Source: Candidatus Chryseobacterium colombiense | GTDB taxonomy: Bacteria > Bacteroidota > Bacteroidia > Flavobacteriales > Weeksellaceae | Assembly: GCA_029203185.1 (NCBI GenBank) | Contig: CP119310.1 | Span: 3,664,001 to 3,728,000 of the forward strand | Direction: 5' to 3' | Length of the DNA: 64,000 nt | In this document: in pieces, positions 25,812 to 33,409 of the stretch | Numbering within the stretch: the first letter of the stretch is position 1 | Layout: every line of letters begins with the position of its first letter | Translations under genes and position numbers: made by a program | The notes under the pieces: model-generated | Databases searched by the model: none | Told to the model about the DNA's origin: nothing | The model's input: only the letters and a program-made list of their open reading frames with translations

Positions 25812-26781
25812 ATTCTACTGTATAGATCCAAAATCTAGAAATTCCTTGGGATGTTTCTTTTTCATATCCTTCACAAAAAGGGAATATTATACTTGCAGGT
25901 TTATCCAAGCATTCTTTCACATAATACAAAGCAACACCTAATGTTTGGGCTTTGCTTGAGAGTGGGCTTAAATATAAATTTGTTATTTGTTTGTGTGAAT
26001 TAATTTTTGCGATTGTCTTACTTAGTAAAGATGCTGTTACAAATGGATCATTAGCAGGTGCTAATATTACATCTTTTGAATCCAATTCCAATTTTAAATT
26101 AATTTCTTCCTCTGCTTTAGATGCTTTTAATAGATTTTGTTGAAACATATCTGCTTGTAGTGGAGGAAAACCTAAAATCTGAATTTTTTTTGTTTGTTTT
26201 TTTTCTTTTGCGACTCTCAAAATTAAATCATAGTCAAAACCAGAACCCAATATTAAGTAATCGTTTGAGGTATCATGATTATGACTTCCTGAGCAGCCTT
26301 TAATTTCTCTAATTGTTTGAAAGTTCATTGAAAATTGAGTATCTTCCTTCTTCTTATAGTTTTTAGGTTCTGAATAAAGGAAATCAATTTCTTTAATATT
26401 GTTGGCTTGACATAATCTTAAAAAGTAAATAATGTGTGGTCTTAAAAAACCTGTTATGTCAAATAATATTTTATCGTCTTTTCTAGGTAATATATGCTCA
26501 GTAAAATAATCATTTAGGATTTCTGCTTCATCAGATAAAGATGTAAAATCAAAAATTTTTAAGTCTTTATCAATTTTATCAGTTTCAGTATCTAAGAATC
26601 CATATTCTTGAAGAATAAAAATATGCTTTTCTTTTGCTTCTACCTCTTTAATTATGAAGTTAACTCTTTCACTTGCATTATAGGCTGATATTAAAATATC
26701 ATAAGTAGGTAATGAAAATTTATTGGAAATAAAATTATTCCTTATTTCATATTTCTTTTTATATAAATACTGGTACTCCAT
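25807..26781 (-). CDS. Unrecognised two-lobed alpha/beta protein of the cargo operon
   Basis: A 324-residue soluble protein I cannot assign. It looks like two Rossmann-like lobes. The first (about 27-137) has strand starts at YDILISAYNASERV, KHIFILQEYGF, KILFDITGFLRP (104-115) and IDFLYSEP. The second (about 174-305) has DYLILGSGFDYDLILRV, VILAPANDPFVTASLL and LYLSPLSSKAQTLGVALYYV (269-288). The DITG-x-x-x-P turn recalls ligand loops of CARF-like sensor domains, but this is only a resemblance. No nuclease motif is evident. It is the last gene of the four-gene operon, five bases after the ATPase stop, so it is probably an essential partner, as a sensor or as an effector. Confidence 0.75.
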   Translation of the reverse strand: MEYQYLYKKKYEIRNNFISNKFSLPTYDILISAYNASERVNFIIKEVEAKEKHIFILQEYGFLDTETDKIDKDLKIFDFTSLSDEAEILNDYFTEHILPRKDDKILFDITGFLRPHIIYFLRLCQANNIKEIDFLYSEPKNYKKKEDTQFSMNFQTIREIKGCSGSHNHDTSNDYLILGSGFDYDLILRVAKEKKQTKKIQILGFPPLQADMFQQNLLKASKAEEEINLKLELDSKDVILAPANDPFVTASLLSKTIAKINSHKQITNLYLSPLSSKAQTLGVALYYVKECLDKPASIIFPFCEGYEKETSQGISRFWIYTVEL

Positions 26782-26786
26782 AATTA

Positions 26787-28712
26787 TTAAAATAAAGATG
26801 GTAATTCATTTGAATGTTTAAATGGGATATTATATTTTATCAATTCTGATTTTGAAAATCTTTTTAATTCTTCACCACTATTAGTTAATATTATTTCAAG
26901 GTTTGATTCACTTATTTTTACGATTCCTCTTCTTGCAATTGCAAGTTCCCACAAACAAGATATTAAGCCATTTACTTGGAAAATATCATTTCTCTGATTT
27001 GAGTTTTTATCTCTCCTACCAGATTCTATTTTGATTAAATACGAATATTGTTCTAAAAAATCAATGATTTCTTTTACGTCCAATTTTAAATTTGAAGATT
27101 CTAATTCAATTGTTGAAATACTACACTCAGGAGGAAGGTCAGAGTATCTTAATTCTCTTAAATAATTACATAATCTTTCTATACAGTCTTTAAAATTATA
27201 GAGACTATTTCTAGTATTTGCATCTTCTAAAAACCATAAAACAGTGTCCTTAATTGCTAAAAGTTGTATATCTGTTTTAATAGTGTCCTTATAGCTATTA
27301 TTTTCATAAAAATTATTCCATCTAAAAATATGTTTCATTATCATTAAGAAATGTCTTGGAATTCCATTAGAGATTCTAACCAGATTATCAAATCCACAGT
27401 ATGATGTTATTTTTAAACTATTTTCTCTGTATAAGGCATCAATTAAATCTTGCTTATATTTATCTAGTACACTATCATAGTCCTCAATAGATTCTCCTTG
27501 TAAATATTTCTTTGTATCTCTTTTTAAATTTTTTGATAATTCGAAGAGATTTTCTTTTTTCTTGAACCCTTTATATATTAAATAAATGTTTACTCTTTCA
27601 ATTAATGGATCTTCTTGACATCTAATATTAGCTGTAATTTTGTCAAAATTTTCAACTTTGTATTTTTTTAATTTGTTTTTAAACTTTTCTATATGCTGAC
27701 TTTTGACCCTTATTACTTGCATATCTTTATTGTAATCAGCTGTGTCGAAGTGCTTAATTATATCATTTGATAGCTTGTTATTAGAATTTTCAATCCTTTT
27801 AATACATATTTCTTTTAGAAATTCTTTATAATCAGTTAAGTTTTTTCTAAAAATATCATCTAAGTCAAAAAGCTCATATTCTGAACCAACTTTAATTTCT
27901 TCACCACCACTAAATGTCATCTTAGTCTTAATACCATATCTTCTTGCTCCTATTTTAAAGCATACAGGATCTTGTCTTTCTCTTATTAGGGTATTAAAAT
28001 ACTTTTGTTGACTCTCTGAAAAGTTTTCAAATTCATCAAGTAGAAAAAGAATTTTTATTTTAGAAAATTCGTTGATTACCTTAGTGATTATTAGGGGGAC
28101 TTCGAAAATTAGTTGACCTGGGTTAGCTAAAATTTCAATTTTGTCTTTTATTGAACCACTGCTCAAAGCTATGTTATTAATTGCATAGTCGATTTTCCTT
28201 TGTTGATGGTTAATATATTCTTTTAATAATTTAAAGTTATAGTTCTCTAATTTTTCATTCGAATTGAAAATAGCCATAGTTTCCATAACAATCCTATTTT
28301 CATATTTTTTTAATTCATTATTTGAATTAAAAATTTCAACGACTGAATCTAATAGTAATTGAGTTAGCCATAAGTCTAAATAATATGAAAAAATAGCTTC
28401 CCAAGTATCTGGTGACTCATTTCTGTCAGAGAATCTATAACCATTTAATCCAGAGCATCTTAAGTATATGCCAATGTATCCATCAGTTATGATGCCTTTG
28501 TATATTTCCTTATTTCTTAATTGTTGCATTTTAAAACTAAAATGCTTCATGATATGAGTTTTACCACTTCCTTTACTCCCTAATATAATCATTGGCATAT
28601 CCAATGTAGGTCTTATTATATTGTTAAAACCATCTTTAGGGAAGTCTACCCAATTATTATATAATTCAGTGTCTGAATAATCAACTGCTTTTGTTATATC
28701 AAATGGATTCAT
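26787..28712 (-). CDS. AAA/ORC-CDC6-like ATPase of the cargo operon
   Basis: From the ATG at 28712-28710, one base past the stop of the upstream gene, this is a 641-residue protein beginning MNPFDITKAVDY. The longer reading from 28772 lies inside the upstream gene. Walker A GSKGSGKT is at 45-52, Walker B ILFLLDEFE at 221-229, and a sensor-like FKIGARRYG at 252-260. A long helical region and a probable winged-helix C-terminus follow. It resembles the ORC-CDC6-like or STAND-like ATPases seen in bacterial conflict systems; this is from memory. It is expected to be the switch or the DNA-sensing motor of the system. Confidence 0.8.
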   Translation of the reverse strand: MNPFDITKAVDYSDTELYNNWVDFPKDGFNNIIRPTLDMPMIILGSKGSGKTHIMKHFSFKMQQLRNKEIYKGIITDGYIGIYLRCSGLNGYRFSDRNESPDTWEAIFSYYLDLWLTQLLLDSVVEIFNSNNELKKYENRIVMETMAIFNSNEKLENYNFKLLKEYINHQQRKIDYAINNIALSSGSIKDKIEILANPGQLIFEVPLIITKVINEFSKIKILFLLDEFENFSESQQKYFNTLIRERQDPVCFKIGARRYGIKTKMTFSGGEEIKVGSEYELFDLDDIFRKNLTDYKEFLKEICIKRIENSNNKLSNDIIKHFDTADYNKDMQVIRVKSQHIEKFKNKLKKYKVENFDKITANIRCQEDPLIERVNIYLIYKGFKKKENLFELSKNLKRDTKKYLQGESIEDYDSVLDKYKQDLIDALYRENSLKITSYCGFDNLVRISNGIPRHFLMIMKHIFRWNNFYENNSYKDTIKTDIQLLAIKDTVLWFLEDANTRNSLYNFKDCIERLCNYLRELRYSDLPPECSISTIELESSNLKLDVKEIIDFLEQYSYLIKIESGRRDKNSNQRNDIFQVNGLISCLWELAIARRGIVKISESNLEIILTNSGEELKRFSKSELIKYNIPFKHSNELPSLF

Positions 28713-28713
28713 A

Positions 28714-29658
28714 TTAATAAATTTTGTGCTTTCTTGGAAATATTGGAGACCAATGAACCATATCTTCATCATACCATATTATAGGAAGCGTATTATCTGG
28801 AGTATTATGATCAAAACCTAATAGTAGTTGGTTATTATCATAACCAAGTTGGCAGTGGATTGCATTTTTTTCGTCAATTCCCTGCTTTTCTAAAATAGAT
28901 GCCATAAGCTTATACCCCTGTTTTTCACAAACTGTTTTTAGGCTATTTACATCTATATCATGATGATTTTTGAAAAATCTTGAATTTGATTCGAAACATT
29001 TATAACTATCATCTAATCTGATGACACTGTCTATGGATGAAAACCATTTTAGTCCACTTATATAATCTATACCTTTCTGATTAGCAACCAAGGTGTAATA
29101 ATGTATTTTAGCACTTGGAAATCTAGATTTGATTCTAGTAACTATACTCCCTGCGTATTTTCTTACTTGGTTTCCACTTCCACAAATATCATCTATGAAG
29201 ATAAAATTTTCAATGGTATCTGTTGTTGAATCAGCAACACCTTGTTCAATAAATAAGCTTGTTTTTAATTTGTTAATTGTTCTGAAATCATACATTAGAC
29301 TTGCGCTACTTTCAGAAGGGTTACCTATAGGTACAAACCTAGTTTTATTTAAGGTTTCCTCTAGGTTTTTCTCAATTGAGTCTTTGTCTAATGTATTTGA
29401 ATTATTTATTCTGAAATTTTCAACTATTGAATATTCTATAAAATCTCTATAAATAGATTTTAGCATATTATTTACTTGAAACTTACTGAAGAAAATAAAC
29501 TGTGTTAATAAAAATAATAAACTTTCTCTTTCCTCAGCTGCAAAGTTTTCTAGCCATAAATTAATTTTATTCACTGAAACTTTATAATCCCAGGCTGTTT
29601 CATTGAAAATTTTTATTTTACTAAGTAATTCCTCAGTTTTATCTTTATCATTATTCAT
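28714..29658 (-). CDS. Phosphoribosyltransferase-like protein of the cargo operon
   Basis: A 314-residue protein with a clear type I phosphoribosyltransferase-like PRPP loop, FIFIDDICGSGNQV, at 152-165 (hydrophobic-DD-x-x-x-x-G pattern). It is preceded by a helical N-terminal region (1-110). LMYDFRTINK at 121-130 and IHYYTLVANQKG after it fit the flanking strands of the fold. It is not a known nucleotide-salvage enzyme: length and N-terminus are different. PRTase-like proteins have been described in predicted conflict systems (PRTase-CE group). Its ATG lies inside the end of the methyltransferase gene (8-base overlap), so the two are translationally coupled. The reaction is unknown. Confidence 0.78.
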   Translation of the reverse strand: MNNDKDKTEELLSKIKIFNETAWDYKVSVNKINLWLENFAAEERESLLFLLTQFIFFSKFQVNNMLKSIYRDFIEYSIVENFRINNSNTLDKDSIEKNLEETLNKTRFVPIGNPSESSASLMYDFRTINKLKTSLFIEQGVADSTTDTIENFIFIDDICGSGNQVRKYAGSIVTRIKSRFPSAKIHYYTLVANQKGIDYISGLKWFSSIDSVIRLDDSYKCFESNSRFFKNHHDIDVNSLKTVCEKQGYKLMASILEKQGIDEKNAIHCQLGYDNNQLLLGFDHNTPDNTLPIIWYDEDMVHWSPIFPRKHKIY

Positions 29659-30982
29659 GTTTTTTGAAAATTAGAATATGTTCACAAGTAATTATACTGG
29701 CAGTTTTATTTCTTTTTGTCATTAGCCCATAGGATTTAATATCATCAACCATTTCGCATATAAGATCAAACCCTAAATTTAATGTTATCTCTTTTAAATA
29801 CTCCTGAGTTTTAAAATTAAATCCACAAACCATATTATTAGATGCTACAAGTATTAAATGTTTACCTTTTTTTAAGACTCTTGTGCTTTCCTTTAATGCA
29901 TCAGTCATTTCAAGTAGATAATTTGATGCAATATAAGCCCTCAAAGGGTTTATATCAAAAATTTTTTCTAATAAATAGTCTGCATTTTTAATTCCTGTTT
30001 TTTTTAAGAAATTATATTCATCTTTTGTGTAATTTTCTCTTCCAATATTTTCTTTATCTAAGTCACTTAAACTGTTATATCCTAACCAATATAAGCTTAA
30101 GCTTGATGCTCTAATGTATTTTTGAGCACCTGCATAAGGTGGTGAGGTCAATATCAAATCAATTGATTCATTAACTAGATTTTTTAAATTTCTAGAATCA
30201 TTTGAAATTATTTTACCTATATATTTTGATGAATTAATTTCATTTTTTTTTCTCTCTCTCTTAATATTTTGATCGACAATATCAAAAAATTTTTCAATAA
30301 CATTTACAGTTTTTAACTCTTCTAATTTTTTTTGAGAATCAATTCTATGCTGAGATGTTTCTGAATATTTAGATGGGTTTATTTTTACAGGAACAGAAAT
30401 TCGTGAATCTGCATTACTTACTTTTCTGACACAATTTGAAAAGCAGACCAGGAAAAAATCTAAATATTTTTTGTCTGGAATACCTGTGATTGTTTGATAT
30501 ATGGATTTTAATTGTTTTTGAATATGTTTTTCAAACCAAAAATCTAAAGATTTTAAGTTAGCATATGAAATTTCTATTTCATCTTTTTGGTTGTTGAGGT
30601 TTGTTTTCAATTCATCTCTATAAACTTTAAGAGTTGATATATTATAGTTGCTACATTTGACAGTAGTTATAATTCGAGCTAATGGGTTTGCATCACTACC
30701 ATATGGATTTAAGCCAGCAAGTTTAGCTTCCAATAAAACTGTACCAGAACCACAAAATGGGTCTAAAACTTTTTGCCTTGGTTTAACAAAATATGAATTA
30801 TTTAAAAAGAAGTATGGAATATTAGCCAATAGTTTAGCAGTATAAGAATGAATAGAGTGTGTAGCTCTTTCTGTAAATTTAACAGAGTCTACTAATTCTC
30901 TAAAATCAACAAAAATAGGTGCGTTATCTTGTTGATATTTAACCAATATTTTTTCAAAATTTTTTTTATAATCCAAAATCAC
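29651..30982 (-). CDS. DNA methyltransferase of the cargo operon (N4/N6 type)
   Basis: A 443-residue AdoMet-dependent amino-methyltransferase. Motif I DPFCGSGT is at 74-81 and motif IV TSPPY at 279-283. A long inserted segment between them (about 110-270) may be the target recognition region. The SPPY form is common in N4-cytosine and some N6-adenine enzymes. The start is GTG at 30982-30980; the ATG at 30990 runs into a stop after three codons. It is the first gene of the operon, and a -7 element lies just upstream. It could mark self DNA for the other three proteins, or be a solitary modification enzyme. No restriction endonuclease domain is fused to it. Confidence 0.9.
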   Translation of the reverse strand: MILDYKKNFEKILVKYQQDNAPIFVDFRELVDSVKFTERATHSIHSYTAKLLANIPYFFLNNSYFVKPRQKVLDPFCGSGTVLLEAKLAGLNPYGSDANPLARIITTVKCSNYNISTLKVYRDELKTNLNNQKDEIEISYANLKSLDFWFEKHIQKQLKSIYQTITGIPDKKYLDFFLVCFSNCVRKVSNADSRISVPVKINPSKYSETSQHRIDSQKKLEELKTVNVIEKFFDIVDQNIKRERKKNEINSSKYIGKIISNDSRNLKNLVNESIDLILTSPPYAGAQKYIRASSLSLYWLGYNSLSDLDKENIGRENYTKDEYNFLKKTGIKNADYLLEKIFDINPLRAYIASNYLLEMTDALKESTRVLKKGKHLILVASNNMVCGFNFKTQEYLKEITLNLGFDLICEMVDDIKSYGLMTKRNKTASIITCEHILIFKKHE

Positions 30983-30998
30983 AATTTCATGTAATCTA

Positions 30999-31006
30999 CA
31001 AAGATA
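30999..31006 (-). promoter_or_regulatory. Candidate -7 element for the cargo operon
   Basis: Reads TATCTTTG on the minus strand, matching TAnnTTTG, 17-24 bases before the GTG start of the methyltransferase gene. The -33 region is a run of A and T without TTTG. Position supports the choice of the GTG start. Confidence 0.5.
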
Positions 31007-31452
31007 TTAATCCTCTTTTAATTTTAATTTTTTTTGAGAAAAAAAATAGATATGTTTATATATATCCTAGACAATACTAGCCCTTTTCTCATGAATGGGA
31101 AATCCCCCTCCCCACGATAAAGGAACTTGAAAGTTTTCACAGTTCTATTATTATTTGAGTCATCACCTGCTACTTCAATTTCAGTTCTTTACTTGTGATA
31201 ACACTATGACTTCTTGTGAATTTGCTTTCACTGCACCTCCCTATACTGATTTCTATTCATCTCACACCACTACTGAACCTGGGATGGAAATGAGAATATC
31301 AATCTTTCTCTTTTACAATGAAACACTCCTGAATAACCCTCACTTGTGGAGAAGCAACAGACATTAAGCCTTTAGACCCCAGGTAATAGTGGTGGTGTAA
31401 AGGCTTGTGTCTTGTTTCAATAATTAACAATTAACTCAAAATCAAAAAGACT
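31007..31452. other. Non-coding region between cargo and right backbone, with a hairpin
   Basis: About 450 bases without a convincing gene. A 70-codon frame at 31155-31367 is of unlikely composition. Base content is visibly less A/T-biased than the cargo. A perfect 9-bp inverted repeat, AAGCCTTTA (31366-31374) and TAAAGGCTT (31398-31406), encloses a copy of CCAGGTAA and lies 47 bases before the next gene. It could be a regulatory hairpin, an attachment or transfer-related site, or the 3' remnant of a gene displaced by the cargo. Confidence 0.5.
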
Positions 31453-31824
31453 ATGGTAACGATTACGAATTACACCAAAAGAAAAAGAGAAGATGGGACT
31501 ATGTTTTGTGTCCTTGAAATCAACAGTGGTATTGAACTTATACAAAGTCAGACCACAGGGCAATATTATGCCACTGCCAAGAAATGCTACATTCCTGCAA
31601 CCTTTGATGAAGCTGTATGCAGAAGTTTAAAGGGCACTATGATGAAAGGTGACATTATCAAGGTTGAATGTGAACCTTATCAGTATACTATCAAAGAAAC
31701 AGGAGAACTTATCACCCTGAATCACAGATATGAATACACTCCTGATGAAAGTTCACAATTAGCCACAAATAATTATTTAGAGAATTATACAGCTCCAGGT
31801 AACCTTGTGAATACTATTCAGTAA
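31453..31824 (+). CDS. Island backbone protein, unknown, 123 residues
   Basis: A 123-residue protein without signal peptide or membrane helix. It contains FCVLEINSGIELIQSQTTGQYYATAKKCYIPATFDEAVCRSLKGTMMKGDIIKVECEPYQYTIKETGELITL, a beta-rich pattern that could be an OB-like or similar small fold. It ends with a Pro-Gly tail that contains one of the CCAGGTAA words. I do not recognise a family. It has 110 codons of plausible composition and is followed by two tandem hairpins. Confidence 0.6.
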   Translation: MVTITNYTKRKREDGTMFCVLEINSGIELIQSQTTGQYYATAKKCYIPATFDEAVCRSLKGTMMKGDIIKVECEPYQYTIKETGELITLNHRYEYTPDESSQLATNNYLENYTAPGNLVNTIQ

Positions 31825-31829
31825 AAATC

Positions 31830-31886
31830 AATAAGTCCTAGTTTTTGTAAAATGTATATATACAGAAACAAAAAATGGGACTTATT
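31830..31886 (+). repeat. Long imperfect hairpin after the 31453 gene
   Basis: AATAAGTCC (31830-31838) pairs with GGACTTATT (31878-31886), and the stem continues with partial pairing of AGTTTTTGT and ACAAAAAAT. It begins five bases after the gene's stop and is followed three bases later by the second 48-bp stem-loop. Together they form a double hairpin in the 3' region: terminator, or a small structured RNA. Confidence 0.6.
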
Positions 31887-31889
31887 CCA

Positions 31890-31937
31890 GGACAAAATTT
31901 ACCTGGAGCCTATAAAGAAAGGGAGTAAATTTTGTCC
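31890..31937 (+). repeat. 48-bp stem-loop repeat, copy 2
   Basis: GGACAAAATTTAC at one end and its exact complement GTAAATTTTGTCC at the other give a perfect 13-bp stem. Loop and length match copy 1 at 23545-23592 (both 48 bases, shared CTATAA and AGGG segments). Followed by TTTTCTTTT, which could serve as a terminator tail. Confidence 0.7.
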
Positions 31938-32178
31938 TTTTCTTTTACTCTATTTTTTTCTGTTTACTGATGTTTACTTTTAAATATGCCCAGGTAACTT
32001 TGACTTTGAAAATAATTAATGACTGGGTAAGATTTTATTAAATAGCTGAAGTTTCCATTTATACCAAACTCTAATACAGGTTATTGAACATACTATCAGA
32101 AGCATCCAGGTAACCTCTTACTGGAAAATTGCACTAACTTTTGGTTTGTTGTAGAGAGATGATGGTTAAAGATGAGGA
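31938..32178. other. Non-coding stretch with two CCAGGTAA words
   Basis: About 240 bases between the double hairpin and the convergent XRE regulator gene. No frame of note. It carries CCAGGTAA at 31990-31997 and 32106-32113, both outside any gene, which shows that this word is not only a product of codon choice. Confidence 0.45.
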
Positions 32179-32400
32179 TTACTCTATCACATTTGTAATT
32201 TCAGAAAGTTTCACTTCTAAGCTAATGGAAATCTTGTATAAGGTAAAACTACTGGGGCAGGTTTTACCTGTTTCAATCCTGTTCATATTAGACTTCTCGA
32301 AATTACATAACAGGGCTAATTCAGCCTGAGACATTTTTTTCTCTTCTCTTAGCTGTCTTATCCTCTTACCTAAAGCTATTTGAAAATCTATTTTTTCCAT
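32179..32400 (-). CDS. XRE-family HTH transcriptional regulator
   Basis: From the ATG at 32400-32398, a 73-residue protein consisting of one Cro/CI-type helix-turn-helix (IALGKRIRQLREEKKMSQAELALLCNFEKSNMNRIETGKTCPSSFTLYKISISLEVKLSEI). The earlier ATG at 32421 adds seven residues and lies nearer the operator. It is divergent from the membrane-protein genes at 32505. A perfect 13-bp palindrome lies between the two starts, consistent with self-repression and control of the divergent operon. Likely the regulator of element genes. Confidence 0.88.
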   Translation of the reverse strand: MEKIDFQIALGKRIRQLREEKKMSQAELALLCNFEKSNMNRIETGKTCPSSFTLYKISISLEVKLSEITNVIE

Positions 32401-32427
32401 CAGCACAAAAACTGATGTCAAAAGTGG

Positions 32428-32461
32428 TCAAAAATGATAATATTATCGTTATCATTTTTGA
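32428..32461. promoter_or_regulatory. Palindromic operator of the XRE regulator
   Basis: TCAAAAATGATAA (32428-32440) and its exact complement TTATCATTTTTGA (32449-32461), spaced by eight bases, between the divergent regulator gene and the 32505 gene. It overlaps the expected -33 region of the rightward promoter (-7 element at 32470-32477). Confidence 0.75.
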
Positions 32462-32469
32462 TAATTATA

Positions 32470-32477
32470 TATATTTG
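32470..32477 (+). promoter_or_regulatory. -7 element for the right-hand island operon
   Basis: TATATTTG, matching TAnnTTTG, 28-35 bases before the ATG at 32505 and just downstream of the operator. Confidence 0.5.
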
Positions 32478-32504
32478 TCTAATCTTAACTAAACATTTTT
32501 AACT

Positions 32505-33107
32505 ATGATAACAACCTTAACATTGAGTTTTCAACACCTTGTAATTATATTCATTATACTAGGTATACCAACCTTGATTATTTACCTAATTATCAAGTCA
32601 AGAAATAATGACAAAAAATTAATACTGACTTCTGATATTAATACCATTGGTACTCATAATCCAACCTTGAATATTGATGAAGAAACTAGTACCAACCTTG
32701 AGAAGTATGGAAAGATGTCTGAAAAGTCTAATCTATTTCTGTATATCTTAACCTTTACATTCTTACTATTCTTCACAATGGTATATACCATTAACAATAG
32801 AAGTAATTATAATCTAAGTGATGAGGCTTACCTTGCAGGGACTATATTAGCAGGATTAACAACCTTTGGATTCTACATAACAATATTTACATTACTGTTT
32901 AATCCTATCAGAAAACTCTACAAGAGATACCTTCAATTCAGTGAGGGGGCTATTAATGCTCCTGCCTTTAAGAAGTTCAAGAATAGAAGTAGGATAAATA
33001 CAGTCATTCTTAGTATTATCTGCATTCCTTTATCTTTTGGGGTATTTGGGTTGTTGATGATACCTCATTACAAATTTTCATCAAACCTTAATAAGCTTAC
33101 ATTTTAA
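32505..33107 (+). CDS. Island membrane protein, unknown, 200 residues
   Basis: Four predicted transmembrane segments (about residues 10-29, 76-95, 107-129, 163-186) with a hydrophilic loop of some 45 residues after the first. No family recognised. It is the first gene of a plus-strand run of five unknown genes (to 34613) under the operator-bearing promoter. Spacing to the next gene is 11 bases. Function is not assignable from sequence. Confidence 0.65.
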   Translation: MITTLTLSFQHLVIIFIILGIPTLIIYLIIKSRNNDKKLILTSDINTIGTHNPTLNIDEETSTNLEKYGKMSEKSNLFLYILTFTFLLFFTMVYTINNRSNYNLSDEAYLAGTILAGLTTFGFYITIFTLLFNPIRKLYKRYLQFSEGAINAPAFKKFKNRSRINTVILSIICIPLSFGVFGLLMIPHYKFSSNLNKLTF

Positions 33108-33118
33108 CAACTTCAAAT

Positions 33119-33403
33119 ATGAAAACAAAACCATTACTAATTACAATCACCTTCGTTCTGGGAATACTCTTAGCAGTCTTTGGGATTAAGTTCTATCAAG
33201 AATCAAACATAGAAGGGTATAATTTTGTCAATTACCCTGTACAAGTGGTTTTACCTGAAGATTATAAAGAAATAAGCCCAGAAAGCCATCTTGTTGGTTA
33301 TTACAACAAGAGACAGAACAAGCTCTATATAGCATTTTATGATGAACATGGTAAGAAAATCAACACAAACAGCACAGCCAAAGACTCCAATGAAAAGCAT
33401 TAA
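33119..33403 (+). CDS. Island single-helix membrane-anchored protein, 94 residues
   Basis: An N-terminal hydrophobic helix (LLITITFVLGILLAVFGIKF, about 5-24) acts as signal anchor, followed by a 70-residue polar domain (YPVQVVLPEDYKEI, YYNKRQNKLYIAFYDEHGKKI). No lipobox. Unknown family. Second gene of the run, six bases before the next. Confidence 0.6.
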   Translation: MKTKPLLITITFVLGILLAVFGIKFYQESNIEGYNFVNYPVQVVLPEDYKEISPESHLVGYYNKRQNKLYIAFYDEHGKKINTNSTAKDSNEKH

Positions 33404-33409
33404 TATAAT

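Noticed and set aside
31155..31367. A 70-codon plus-strand frame in the gap right of the cargo
   Set aside because: Composition is biased to His, Thr, Ser and Phe, no start signal, no neighbour spacing to fit an operon; treated as non-coding.
25781..31452. A complete restriction-modification system
   Set aside because: Only a methyltransferase is recognisable and no endonuclease domain was found in the neighbouring proteins, so I did not call restriction.
31830..31937. A CRISPR-like pair of repeats in the double hairpin
   Set aside because: Two different hairpins, no spacer-repeat periodicity and no cas genes in the window.
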